From a virus, in IMG/VR virus record IMGVR_UViG_3300029260_000303, positions 1-35,862 of that record: a DNA stretch of 35,862 nt; one strand, 5' to 3'. The position numbers and the translations under genes were made by a program. Under the pieces are notes generated by a model. It was not told the origin of the DNA and made no database searches. It saw only the letters and a program-made list of their open reading frames with translations. Below are positions 1 through 6,247 of the stretch, piece by piece (positions within the stretch are counted from its first letter, which is position 1; the number at the start of each line of letters is the position of its first letter).

Positions 1-560
1 AATTGGTAACCCGTTTGGCAACCGTCTGTCACAAATCTACATGTTATTTATTAGATAAACAAATTTGGAAGCAATTAAAAAATAAAAAAGAACAAAAAAA
101 AATTAGTGAAACGCACTAACTTGTTGATAGTCAATGATTAAGAGAGAAATAAAAAAATACAGCATTTTAAAAAGTTTTGGGGAATTGGTGATTTTAGGCA
201 ATAGTTGCGCATCTAAAAGGAATCATTAAGGGGTAAGAACATGTTAGAATAAATCGTAATACAATGATCATATAATGGTACATATAAAAAAAACTAATAC
301 GACAGAACAAGGTAGATGGTTATAGGTATAGGTATAATACCAATATGTATATACTGTATACGTATGGGCGGGAGCGAGAGCGGGAGCGGGCACCGCACAA
401 GAATCGTGCCAAGGTACATCGCACATCGAATGAGGCTATAGGTAGATAGGGGGAGGTGTTGTGCGCATAACGTATAAACCATTGATAATCAACAACAAAA
501 GCCAAAAAAATCAGCCAAAAAAAATCTTTTTTCAACCCCCCCCCTTTCAAAAAAAATTAG

Positions 561-597
561 TTTTTTAAATCAAATTGATTTCAAAAATCAATATTGA
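561..597. repeat. Two adjacent AT-rich palindromes
   Basis: Bases 561-573 and 575-587 are inverted repeats of 13 bases with one mismatch around a single central A; the core is AAATCAA/TTGATTT. Directly next to it, 588-597 is the perfect palindrome TCAATATTGA. They could be dimer-binding operators or hairpins. No T-tract follows, so a terminator is unlikely. Confidence 0.6.
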
Positions 598-636
598 ACC
601 CAAAACCTCTACATATCTAGCTTTTAAAATAGTTCT

Positions 637-806
637 ATGTCGTTTCCATGTTGTCTTATACCTGTTCTATGTCGATGATGTCTTTAACTATCAAGTAGTT
701 GTCGAAAATGTCGATTTCTTATCTTTTTTTTATTCTTTATAAAATAATAAAAGAATAGTATATATATATAGTAAGTATAGTGACCCCCAAAATCGACATT
801 CGACAT
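637..806. repeat. Cluster of six WTGTCGW heptamers
   Basis: The heptamer WTGTCGW occurs on the + strand at 637-643, 669-675, 699-705 and 708-714, and in the reverse orientation at 793-799 and 800-806. The first two lie in an identical 11-mer (GTTCTATGTCG, 632-642 and 664-674). The AATGTCGATTT at 707-717 is the inverse complement of 790-800. Spacings of 32 and 30 bases are about three helical turns. A TA tract lies between the two halves. This looks like iterons or operator sites for a DNA-binding protein. Confidence 0.55.
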
Positions 807-813
807 TTTTTTG

Positions 814-821
814 TATCTTTG
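814..821 (+). promoter_or_regulatory. Bacteroidota-type -7 box upstream of first gene
   Basis: TATCTTTG matches the Bacteroidota -7 consensus TAnnTTTG and is embedded in the same T-rich TTGTATnTTTGT context as the box before groEL. No TTG lies at the expected upstream distance, so the upstream element is weak. It sits 39 bases before the ATG at 861, which supports that start over the longer reading frame. Confidence 0.55.
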
Positions 822-860
822 TATTGTAACTATTTTTTTTCACTGCAAATTTTTTTTGTT

Positions 861-1181
861 ATGCAAAAGTTTTTATCTATTCCTCTTACAGCTACAGGGG
901 AGACAGCACAGTTAGTAGCTATCAATGGGATCATACTAGTAGAGCAGGCATCTACTACTACGGTAACGATTACTTACGGAGGGGCATCTGCCCAGGACGT
1001 TGTGACATTAACCTTTGCGGCAATGGCTGCGAATGATGTGAGTGTACGTGACAAGATACAGGACTCCATTATTGCTGCGTATCAGACCTCTTGGTTAAAC
1101 CCTAAGTATGACGTATCCTTAGTTGGTCTAACGAATGCTGCCGGAGCTGCTGTAACAATTACTGGCATTGCTATTTCGTAA
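861..1181 (+). CDS. Small beta-rich phage protein, probable virion component
   Basis: A 106-residue protein with no recognised domain. It is rich in Thr, Ala and Val with strand-like stretches (residues 5-50, 85-106) and ends in a hydrophobic beta segment, a composition typical of phage capsid decoration or spike proteins. The frame extends upstream to a GTG at 780, but the -7 box at 814-821 falls inside that extension, so ATG 861 is chosen. The gene is a single transcription unit: its own promoter precedes it and a strong terminator follows 23 bases after the stop. That arrangement suits high expression. A virion role is inferred from composition only. Confidence 0.75.
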   Translation: MQKFLSIPLTATGETAQLVAINGIILVEQASTTTVTITYGGASAQDVVTLTFAAMAANDVSVRDKIQDSIIAAYQTSWLNPKYDVSLVGLTNAAGAAVTITGIAIS

Positions 1182-1204
1182 CTTCTTTCTAGGTATTTTT
1201 TTTG

Positions 1205-1236
1205 GTGGCTCACCTTTGGTGGGTCACTTTTTTTTT
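1205..1236 (+). terminator. Rho-independent terminator overlapping groEL promoter
   Basis: GTGGCTCACC (1205-1214) pairs with GGTGGGTCAC (1218-1227) over ten pairs, two of them G-U, with a TTT loop and then nine T (1228-1236). It ends the transcript of the 106-residue gene. The groEL promoter elements begin inside the loop, so the two signals overlap. Confidence 0.85.
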
Positions 1237-1245
1237 GTATGTTTG
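1216..1245 (+). promoter_or_regulatory. groEL promoter, Bacteroidota type
   Basis: TTG at 1216-1218 and TATGTTTG at 1238-1245 match the Bacteroidota consensus TTG-N19-TAnnTTTG with exactly 19 intervening bases. The spacer is the right arm and T-tract of the preceding terminator. Transcription would start near 1252, giving a leader of about 15 bases before the ATG at 1267. Confidence 0.8.
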
Positions 1246-1266
1246 TTTGGAATCAAATATACTAAA

Positions 1267-2862
1267 ATGAAAAACATACTATTCGACAAGGATGCTAGGT
1301 CCCAACTACTTGAGGGTATACGGCTGATGTCAAAAGCTGTGAAGAGTACCCTAGGTCCCTTGGGTGGGACCACCTTAATAGAGTCATCCTCTCACTTGGG
1401 TGGCATAACGGTAACCAAGGATGGTGTTACTGTAGCGAAGTCAATAATTTTTGAGGACAGGGTAATGAACTTGGCGGTACGTATAATGCGAGAGGCTGCG
1501 GAGCGAACGGCCAGTACTGCCGGAGACGGCACGACCACATCGATAGTACTGGCAGAGGCATTATCTACTATGGGCAATGATATTAGTGATGGGTTGAACG
1601 TAACTGAGCTACTGCGGTTATTATCCAAAGAGGAGGCCAATTGCGAGCAAATGTTAGACGATGTTAGTGTTGAGGTGACTGACGATTTACTATACCACGT
1701 AGCTAGGATCAGTGCGAACAATGACGAGAGTATAGGTAGGATCATCGGGGATGTATACAAGGAGGTGGGTAAGAACGGAATTGTTACTGTAGAGAATTCG
1801 AATACGCACGAGACCCACTATGAGGTAACGAAGGGGTTAAAGATAGACAGGGGTTATTCTTCTCCTATGTTCATCAACGACCAACGTAGGGACGAGTGCA
1901 TTATGGAGGACGTAAAGGTATTGGTATGTGATGGTGAGATAGGTAACATCTTGGACATTGAGAACATACTTAGACCAATAATCAGTAAAAGGGAGAAACT
2001 TTTTATACTTGCTCCATGCAGTGTAAATGTAATAAACACGTTGGCGGCCAATGTAATAAAGAATGGGTTGAAGTTGTGTAGTGTACCACCGCCTTCGTTT
2101 GGGTATCGTCAGCATGAGCTGATGCAGGACATAGCAATGAGTGTTGGAGCCACATATTTCTCTGAGAAGACAGGTGATGACCTAAGCCTAATAAAGTACG
2201 AGGACCTAGGTACGATAAAGAAGGTTATCGTTAGCAAAGACAGTACGATACTAGTACGAGACAAGGGTATAACCAATGACATAGAGCATCGTATTGACCA
2301 GTTGTGGGACCAACACAAGCTACTAGACAATGAGAGCGAGAGGGACTTTGTTGTTTCGAGGATAGCGTCCTTGTCGGGGGGCATAGGGGTAATATATGTC
2401 GGTGGGAACACTGACCTGGAGCAGAAGGAGCTATATGACAGGGTCGATGATGCTGTGTGTGCTGTACGTGCTGCATTAAGCGATGGTATACTTCCGGGGG
2501 GCGGTATTGCGTTGCTACAGCTATCTGACTACTACGGTAGTTTGCAGATAGACAACGGCACTAGTGGTGAGTTGGCTGCGGTATATAATCTCCTGCATTT
2601 ATCCTTGCGTGTCCCTATAGAAACGATGCTTAGAAACAGTGGAGTAACTCTCGACTCTTTTGACTTTGAGGAGGGGTGTGGAGTGAACCTAAAGACATCG
2701 GAGGTAGGGAACATGATAGAGATGGGTATAGTTGACCCTGCGTTGGTAACGAAGAGTGCGCTTAGGAACGCAGTGTCGGTTGCTAGTACGATCCTATCTA
2801 CAAAAACAATTATCCATAACTCGGCATCTAGTAATGCCATAGTCAGTGCAAAGAAGCTATGA
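1267..2862 (+). CDS. groEL: Phage-encoded GroEL chaperonin (Cpn60)
   Basis: A 531-residue group I chaperonin; bacterial GroEL is usually about 545. It would form the ATP-driven folding chamber with a GroES lid. Visible hallmarks are TLGP (28-31), TKDGVTVAK (50-58), the ATP-site AGDGTTT (85-91, with Asp87), the RVDDA segment holding the catalytic Asp near 395, the GILPGGGIALL loop (407-417) and DPALVTKSAL (490-499). The apical domain is divergent: the usual RGYxSPYF is RGYSSPMF, and the usual PGFGDRR motif is PSFGYRQ. The C-terminal Gly-Gly-Met tail is absent; it ends SAKKL. The start at 1267 is chosen because the longer frame would include the upstream terminator and promoter. The stop overlaps the groES ATG by four bases, so the two are co-transcribed. 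Likely substrates are phage virion proteins. Confidence 0.97.
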   Translation: MKNILFDKDARSQLLEGIRLMSKAVKSTLGPLGGTTLIESSSHLGGITVTKDGVTVAKSIIFEDRVMNLAVRIMREAAERTASTAGDGTTTSIVLAEALSTMGNDISDGLNVTELLRLLSKEEANCEQMLDDVSVEVTDDLLYHVARISANNDESIGRIIGDVYKEVGKNGIVTVENSNTHETHYEVTKGLKIDRGYSSPMFINDQRRDECIMEDVKVLVCDGEIGNILDIENILRPIISKREKLFILAPCSVNVINTLAANVIKNGLKLCSVPPPSFGYRQHELMQDIAMSVGATYFSEKTGDDLSLIKYEDLGTIKKVIVSKDSTILVRDKGITNDIEHRIDQLWDQHKLLDNESERDFVVSRIASLSGGIGVIYVGGNTDLEQKELYDRVDDAVCAVRAALSDGILPGGGIALLQLSDYYGSLQIDNGTSGELAAVYNLLHLSLRVPIETMLRNSGVTLDSFDFEEGCGVNLKTSEVGNMIEMGIVDPALVTKSALRNAVSVASTILSTKTIIHNSASSNAIVSAKKL

Positions 2863-3116
2863 GGACAATAGGGAAATATATAGCGATACGTAGGATAGAG
2901 GAGCAGGTAAAGACTGCTTCCGGACTTCTGTTATCCAGTAAGGACATGGGAGACATGCGCTACGCCAAGGGGGAGGCAGTAAAGGTCGGTCTTGAGGTGG
3001 TTGGCATAAAAGATGGTGACGTATTGTACTACGACAAGTCACGTAGCTACGTGATGGTTATAGAGGACGAGCCATATACGATTATTTCTGAAAGGGATGT
3101 CGTTGTTGTTTTATAA
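2859..3116 (+). CDS. groES: Phage-encoded GroES-like co-chaperonin (Cpn10)
   Basis: An 85-residue protein, slightly shorter than the usual 95 or so. It begins with a strand like the 'DRVLVKR' start of Cpn10 (GKYIAIRRIE). A mobile-loop-like segment follows (about 17-27, with the hydrophobic GLLL triplet expected to dock on GroEL), then a GEAVKVG strand, a KDGDVLYYDK strand and the C-terminal ISERDVVVVL strand that matches the family's 'ilreDDIlavl' ending. The ATG overlaps the groEL stop as ATGA, which means translational coupling. Gene order is groEL then groES, opposite to bacteria. The 3' end overlaps the convergent winged-helix gene by 35 bases. Confidence 0.88.
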   Translation: MRTIGKYIAIRRIEEQVKTASGLLLSSKDMGDMRYAKGEAVKVGLEVVGIKDGDVLYYDKSRSYVMVIEDEPYTIISERDVVVVL

Positions 3117-3519
3117 TTTTATTTCTTTTTTTTATCATATACCGACATATCCGTTCATTGAATGGAGACTCATCCTTGAAGATGGGGTTGTAGTTCGGGT
3201 TTTCGGTGATCTCCTCTCCTTCGATTATCCCATAGAACTGGCTTATCATCTTCTTAGCCCTATACGACAGAATGTATAGGGCTTTTCTTTTTTTAGTTTT
3301 CTCTCTAAATACATTGATCCATCCTTCTTCGGTTAGTCTTTCTATCCTATCTTTTTCCCAAGGGAACACTTGTTTGTAATCGCTAAAAACTTGTTTAGAG
3401 AAGTACCCCTCTGAAGAAAGGTATAGTAAAATTTCTAAATCCTGTAGTTTTAGCTTATATTTAGATTGGATGAATTTGCGTACTATTTTGAAGTACTTGA
3501 GATAGTCCCTATTTTTCAT
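3082..3519 (-). CDS. Winged-helix (MarR-like) DNA-binding protein
   Basis: The only convincing gene on the - strand: 145 residues, basic. Residues about 20-95 read as a winged helix: a helix with DLEILLYLSSEGYFS, a second helix, a recognition helix around WEKDRIERLTEEGWINVF, then a Lys/Arg-rich wing (EKTKKRKALYILSYRAKK). The C-terminal third is a basic extension with NPIF. The topology is MarR-like, and similar genes occur near structural genes of other Bacteroidota phages (from memory, not searched). It is divergent from the miniprotein operon with only 41 bases between the start codons, so autoregulation and control of that operon is plausible. It overlaps groES by 35 bases, and a + strand terminator lies inside it. 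Confidence 0.85.
   Translation of the reverse strand: MKNRDYLKYFKIVRKFIQSKYKLKLQDLEILLYLSSEGYFSKQVFSDYKQVFPWEKDRIERLTEEGWINVFREKTKKRKALYILSYRAKKMISQFYGIIEGEEITENPNYNPIFKDESPFNERICRYMIKKRNKIIKQQRHPFQK
3256..3294 (+). terminator. Terminator of groEL-groES operon, inside opposing gene
   Basis: AGCCCTATAC (3256-3265) and GTATAGGGCT (3274-3283) form a perfect ten-base-pair stem with an 8-base loop, followed by a T-rich tract (TTTCTTTTTTT, 3284-3294). The polarity fits + strand transcripts from groES, whose stop is about 140 bases upstream. The hairpin lies entirely within the coding sequence of the - strand winged-helix gene, where it encodes part of the wing. Confidence 0.8.
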
Positions 3520-3534
3520 ATCATTTTATTTTAT

Positions 3535-3542
3535 TAACTTTG
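3535..3542 (+). promoter_or_regulatory. Bacteroidota-type -7 box of miniprotein operon
   Basis: TAACTTTG matches TAnnTTTG. The surrounding TTATTAACTTTGT is identical to the box before the scaffold gene (15076-15088). It lies 18 bases before ATG 3561, in the 41-base divergent gap shared with the winged-helix gene. A near match on the opposite strand (TATATTTA) may serve that gene. Confidence 0.65.
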
Positions 3543-3560
3543 TGTATAAATATACAAAAA

Positions 3561-3854
3561 ATGGCAGAGAAGAAAAAATTAACGGATAAAGAGAAGGAGG
3601 ACATAGCATTCAAGAACATGGCTATCGACTACATCGGGCAGTTGCACGGCAAGGTGTCACAGATGCACGGGAAGGTGTCACATATGGAACAGTCACAGAT
3701 GAGGCAAGCGAAGTACCAAGCGAAGCAGGCGAAGACTAAGGTTCGTGCAAAAAAACGTAAATCTGCCAAGAAGATACGTAATTTAACAGGGTTCAAGGAT
3801 AGTCTAGATCGTAAAAAGTGGCTCACCTTTGGCGGCAACCCATTTGACAAGTAG
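3561..3854 (+). CDS. Basic coiled-coil miniprotein with KVSxMHG repeat
   Basis: A 97-residue protein of unknown function. A charged N-terminus is followed by a doubled heptad-like unit (MHGKVSQ/MHGKVSH, about residues 33-45) and a strongly basic stretch (QAKYQAKQAKTKVRAKKRKSAKK, in pieces, about 52-75), then a C-terminal GGNPFDK. A coiled coil and DNA or RNA binding are plausible. ATG 3561 is chosen over an upstream alternative at 3540 because the latter overlaps the -7 box. First gene of an operon of small basic proteins. Confidence 0.8.
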   Translation: MAEKKKLTDKEKEDIAFKNMAIDYIGQLHGKVSQMHGKVSHMEQSQMRQAKYQAKQAKTKVRAKKRKSAKKIRNLTGFKDSLDRKKWLTFGGNPFDK

Positions 3855-3856
3855 AT

Positions 3857-4009
3857 ATGCCTAGAAAGAAAAAGAAGAAGAACAAGATATGCCCTGCCGG
3901 TATCGCCTGGGCGAAGAGAACATTTGACAGATACCCTAGTGCCTATGCGAACATGGCCGCTAGTAAGTACTGTAAGGACCCCAATTATGCTAAAAAATCT
4001 AAGAAGTAA
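3857..4009 (+). CDS. Lys-rich 50-residue protein with two Cys
   Basis: A 50-residue protein starting with a lysine run (PRKKKKKNK), then a compact core with Cys12 and Cys39, aromatic residues (TFDRYPSAYANMAA) and a C-terminal KKSKK. About a quarter of the residues are Lys. It starts two bases after the previous stop, and its TAA shares one A with the next ATG. The function is unknown; charge and context suggest nucleic-acid binding. Confidence 0.75.
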   Translation: MPRKKKKKNKICPAGIAWAKRTFDRYPSAYANMAASKYCKDPNYAKKSKK

Positions 4010-4149
4010 TGGACAAGAAGAAGCTTAAAACAATATCTTCGGAGCTAAAGAAGGCTTCAGCGATGCATAAGTCTCAAGCTCTAAAGATTGACAAGATGCT
4101 AAAGTCAATGCAACCGAAGAAGAAACCAATTCGTAAATCTAAAAAATAA
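4009..4149 (+). CDS. Lys-rich 46-residue amphipathic helix protein
   Basis: A 46-residue protein, about 35% Lys (16 of 46), predicted mostly helical over residues 2-34 with a basic tail (PKKKPIRKSKK). The ATG overlaps the previous stop by one base (TAATG), so translation is probably coupled. No family is recognised. Confidence 0.7.
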   Translation: MDKKKLKTISSELKKASAMHKSQALKIDKMLKSMQPKKKPIRKSKK

Positions 4150-4154
4150 TTATC

Positions 4155-4286
4155 ATGCCAAAAGTAGGGAAAAAGAAATTTGCTTATACAGCAAAAGGTA
4201 AAAAAGCAGCAGCTAATTACGCTAAAAAGACAGGTAAAAAAGTAAAAAATACAGGTAAAAAAGTAAAAAAGAAGAGTAAATACTAA
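4155..4286 (+). CDS. Extremely Lys-rich 43-residue protein
   Basis: A 43-residue protein with 18 lysines (42%). Short tandem units KKTGKKV and KNTGKKV are followed by KKKSKY. The N-terminus (GKKKFAYTAKGKKAA) resembles short basic proteins seen in many aquatic phages (from memory). The Lys/Ala/Gly composition is reminiscent of histone-tail-like DNA-condensing peptides. The stop overlaps the next ATG by one base. Confidence 0.72.
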   Translation: MPKVGKKKFAYTAKGKKAAANYAKKTGKKVKNTGKKVKKKSKY

Positions 4287-4546
4287 TGGGGGACTTAAAA
4301 AAGTGGAGAGACGAGAAATGGGTTCGCATAGGGACAGATGGTTCTATAAAAGGAGCATGTGGTACTAGCAAGAATAAGAAGAACCCTGACCGTTGTCTCC
4401 CTTTAAGTAAGGCCAAGAGTATGAGTAAATCTGAGAGGGCGGCTACTGCAAAGAAAAAGAAGCGTGAGGGTGGTAGTAAGAAGCAGTTTGTCAGCAACAC
4501 GAAGAGAGGGAAAGTAACCAAAAAAAATACTAAGCGTGGCAAGTAA
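4286..4546 (+). CDS. Small basic protein, DUF5872-like
   Basis: An 86-residue protein. The N-terminal half has the pattern WRDEKWVRIG...GACGTSK...PDRCLPLSKA followed by a helix (MSKSERAATAKKKKREGG), the layout of short phage and giant-virus proteins annotated as DUF5872. The tail is Lys/Arg-rich with a repeated KRGK. Two Cys (about 25 and 37) could bind a metal or pair. The function of the family is not known; nucleic-acid binding is inferred from charge. The family assignment is from memory of the motif. Confidence 0.78.
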   Translation: MGDLKKWRDEKWVRIGTDGSIKGACGTSKNKKNPDRCLPLSKAKSMSKSERAATAKKKKREGGSKKQFVSNTKRGKVTKKNTKRGK

Positions 4547-4553
4547 AAGTAAA

Positions 4554-4826
4554 ATGAAGTGCAACAAGGTTGTCTCTTCAGACAGGGCAGGTAAAAAAAA
4601 GATGGTGAAGGCATGCTCCGGAGGTAAGGAGAAGCTCATTCACTTTGGAGCGAAAGGCTATGGCCACAACTACTCTGCTGCGGCTAGGAAGAGTTTCCGT
4701 GCTAGGCACAAGTGTGGCACTGCTACAAATAAGCTAACGGCTAGGTACTGGTCGTGTAAGAAGCTTTGGGCAGGCAAGGGAGGATCGACAAAGAGTTCAC
4801 CAAAAAGTAGACAAGGTAAATACTAG
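4554..4826 (+). CDS. Small basic protein, DUF6321-like
   Basis: A 90-residue protein with the conserved core GGKEKLIHFGAKGYGHNYS...AARKSFRARHKCGTA...LTARYWSCKKLW (pieces, about residues 24-72), as in phage and giant-virus proteins annotated DUF6321. Several Cys residues are present. The function is unknown; the family is often found near virion genes. ATG 4554, seven bases after the previous stop, is preferred; an in-frame GTG at 4536 would add six residues and overlap the preceding gene. Confidence 0.78.
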   Translation: MKCNKVVSSDRAGKKKMVKACSGGKEKLIHFGAKGYGHNYSAAARKSFRARHKCGTATNKLTARYWSCKKLWAGKGGSTKSSPKSRQGKY

Positions 4827-4831
4827 AAGCT

Positions 4832-4999
4832 ATGAAAAAATCTAGAGGGTTCGGTGACACCGTAGAGAAGTTCACAAAAAAGACAGGCATAAAAAGAGTT
4901 GTCAAGGTTGTCACTCAGAAAGCAGGGGTTGAAGACTGTGGATGTGATGACAGAAGAGACACATTAAACCGACTGTTTCCATACAGCAAAAACAAATAA
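4832..4999 (+). CDS. 55-residue protein with CGC motif
   Basis: A 55-residue protein: a basic helix (RGFGDTVEKFTKKTGIKR), then a conserved-looking CGCDDRRDTLNRLFPY end. Short proteins with this 'GFGDT...KxTGI...CGCxxRRxxLN..FPY' layout occur in other phages next to structural genes (from memory). The Cys pair suggests metal or disulfide. Last of the miniprotein operon; the next gene starts one base after its stop. Confidence 0.78.
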   Translation: MKKSRGFGDTVEKFTKKTGIKRVVKVVTQKAGVEDCGCDDRRDTLNRLFPYSKNK

Positions 5000-5000
5000 A

Positions 5001-5477
5001 ATGGCATATCAAAAATTACAAGGGATCATTGGCCTACAGGTTATACCCTCTGACTTTATAAACATTCCTAACGTTTCAGATTTAAAGCTCTCCGGTACTA
5101 CTACCGCTGCTTCGGGTCTTACTGTTGCAGGGTCAACATTTAAAGATGGCAGCGTAAAGATTGGGGACATTGTCTATGACACTACTAACTCTGTAGTAGC
5201 TAGGATTACTGCGATTACTAGTGACACGGTGCTTGCCTTAGATAACGGCAATGGTGTTGCTGTAAATATTGCCAATTCCGCTTCATTTAACATCTACAGC
5301 GACACGAACAAAGCTGCGGTACTATATGTTGGGGTAGCCGGAAATTTAAAGGTAGAGATGGCTTATTCGGGACAGACGTTGACATTTGTTGCTGCTTCGA
5401 ATGGTTATCATCCTATTCAAGTAAACAAGGTGCTATCGACAGGGACTGCTGCGACTAGCATCATAGCCCTTTGGTAG
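5001..5477 (+). CDS. Beta-rich structural protein
   Basis: A 158-residue protein, Thr/Val/Ala/Gly-rich and almost certainly all-beta. Residues about 50-95 contain a module (KIGDIVYDTT...ARITAI...TVLALDNG...FNIYS) that also appears, diverged, in the protein at 27625-28413 and is seen in many phage structural proteins. The N-terminus (YQKLQGIIGLQVIPSDFINIPN) resembles small virion proteins that decorate capsids or tails. No enzymatic motif. Confidence 0.75.
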   Translation: MAYQKLQGIIGLQVIPSDFINIPNVSDLKLSGTTTAASGLTVAGSTFKDGSVKIGDIVYDTTNSVVARITAITSDTVLALDNGNGVAVNIANSASFNIYSDTNKAAVLYVGVAGNLKVEMAYSGQTLTFVAASNGYHPIQVNKVLSTGTAATSIIALW

Positions 5478-5478
5478 T

Positions 5479-6237
5479 ATGAGTATAGGATTGGGTATAG
5501 GAATAGGTCCGGCATTTATTAAAGAGAAGACACTGGCAGTTAGTTGCAAAAGTCTTTCTTTTGATGGGGTAAATGAGTTTATAAACTGTACTAATAATTC
5601 AGCGTTTAACTTTAATGGAGGCAATGCTTTCAGTATTGAAACATGGGTAAAGTTTTCAAACTTAAGCGGTGTTAGGTTTTTAGTATCAAAATGGGCAAGA
5701 CCAACCCCTTCAGATGTACGAGCATATTATTTTGCAACAAAGAACAACAAAATAAGGTTTGTTTTATCTAGTAGCAACACAAAAATAATAATAGTAGAAG
5801 GTAATACTGCAATGAATACGGGTGTATGGTATCACGTAGGGGTAACTTTTGACGGCTCAAGTAATGCAAATGGTGTTACTTTTTACATAAACGGATCAAT
5901 TGAAAACAGCACAATACAAAGTAATACGCTAAGCGGCGTATCAACAAACACAGAACCCCTGCAAATAGGAGGACAAGATACTTTTTTTACTGCGGGACAA
6001 ATAGCAAAATCTCGCGTTTGGTCTGCTGAACTAACAGCGGCAGATATAGCGACACAGTACAACGGCGGCACGATTCAAAACAACCCCGTCAAGTCTTCTA
6101 ACTTAGTGGCAGATACAAATATAAACGACGCTACATTTGGAACGCAGTTTTCTATTCCTGACCTTACAGGGAAAACAGCAGGATATACGTCGGTAAATAT
6201 GGAAGCGGACGATATCAGCGAAACCTGTCCAACTTAA
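5479..6237 (+). CDS. LamG-like lectin domain protein
   Basis: A 252-residue protein. Residues about 25-195 read as a LamG/concanavalin A-like jelly roll: SLSFDGVNEFI, FSIETWVKFSN, the central GVWYHVGVTFDGSS..GVTFYINGS strand pair, then LQIGGQ and GQIAKSRVWSAELTAADIATQYNGG. This fold binds carbohydrates and is common in phage fibre or capsid-attached adhesins. It starts one base after the preceding structural gene. Probable role: binding host glycans. There is no signal peptide; the Gly/Ile-rich N-terminus probably anchors it to the virion. Confidence 0.85.
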   Translation: MSIGLGIGIGPAFIKEKTLAVSCKSLSFDGVNEFINCTNNSAFNFNGGNAFSIETWVKFSNLSGVRFLVSKWARPTPSDVRAYYFATKNNKIRFVLSSSNTKIIIVEGNTAMNTGVWYHVGVTFDGSSNANGVTFYINGSIENSTIQSNTLSGVSTNTEPLQIGGQDTFFTAGQIAKSRVWSAELTAADIATQYNGGTIQNNPVKSSNLVADTNINDATFGTQFSIPDLTGKTAGYTSVNMEADDISETCPT

Positions 6238-6247
6238 AAACATAAAA

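Larger units (their letters stand above)
1..860. other. AT-rich non-coding region with repeats
   Basis: No convincing gene is seen in these 860 bases on either strand. The region is rich in A and T runs and contains two palindromes (561-587, 588-597), a cluster of ATGTCGA-type repeats (637-806), an alternating TA tract at about 759-770, a run of nine C at 536-544 and a purine-rich G/C island at about 365-391. The only open frames are two short overlapping - strand ones at 294-550, with unlikely composition. A regulatory region, a replication origin or a genome-end region are all possible. The contrast with the gene-tight rest of the window is itself informative. Confidence 0.75.

Noticed and set aside
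1-30. Imperfect TTGGTAACCCG/TTTGGCAACCG doublet at the window edge
   Set aside because: Too short and imperfect, and cut by the window edge; no attachment or end site can be supported.
294-550. Two overlapping - strand open frames of 62 and 76 codons
   Set aside because: Protein sequences are dominated by simple-repeat DNA (Arg-Ser and Ile/Tyr runs) and C/G homopolymers, there is no promoter, and they overlap each other; likely chance frames.
1-860. Search for tRNA genes or small RNAs
   Set aside because: No cloverleaf-compatible segment with anticodon and T-loop features was found by eye.
1392-2840. Several long - strand frames opposite groEL
   Set aside because: All lie opposite a gene with strong conserved motifs and have no plausible content of their own.
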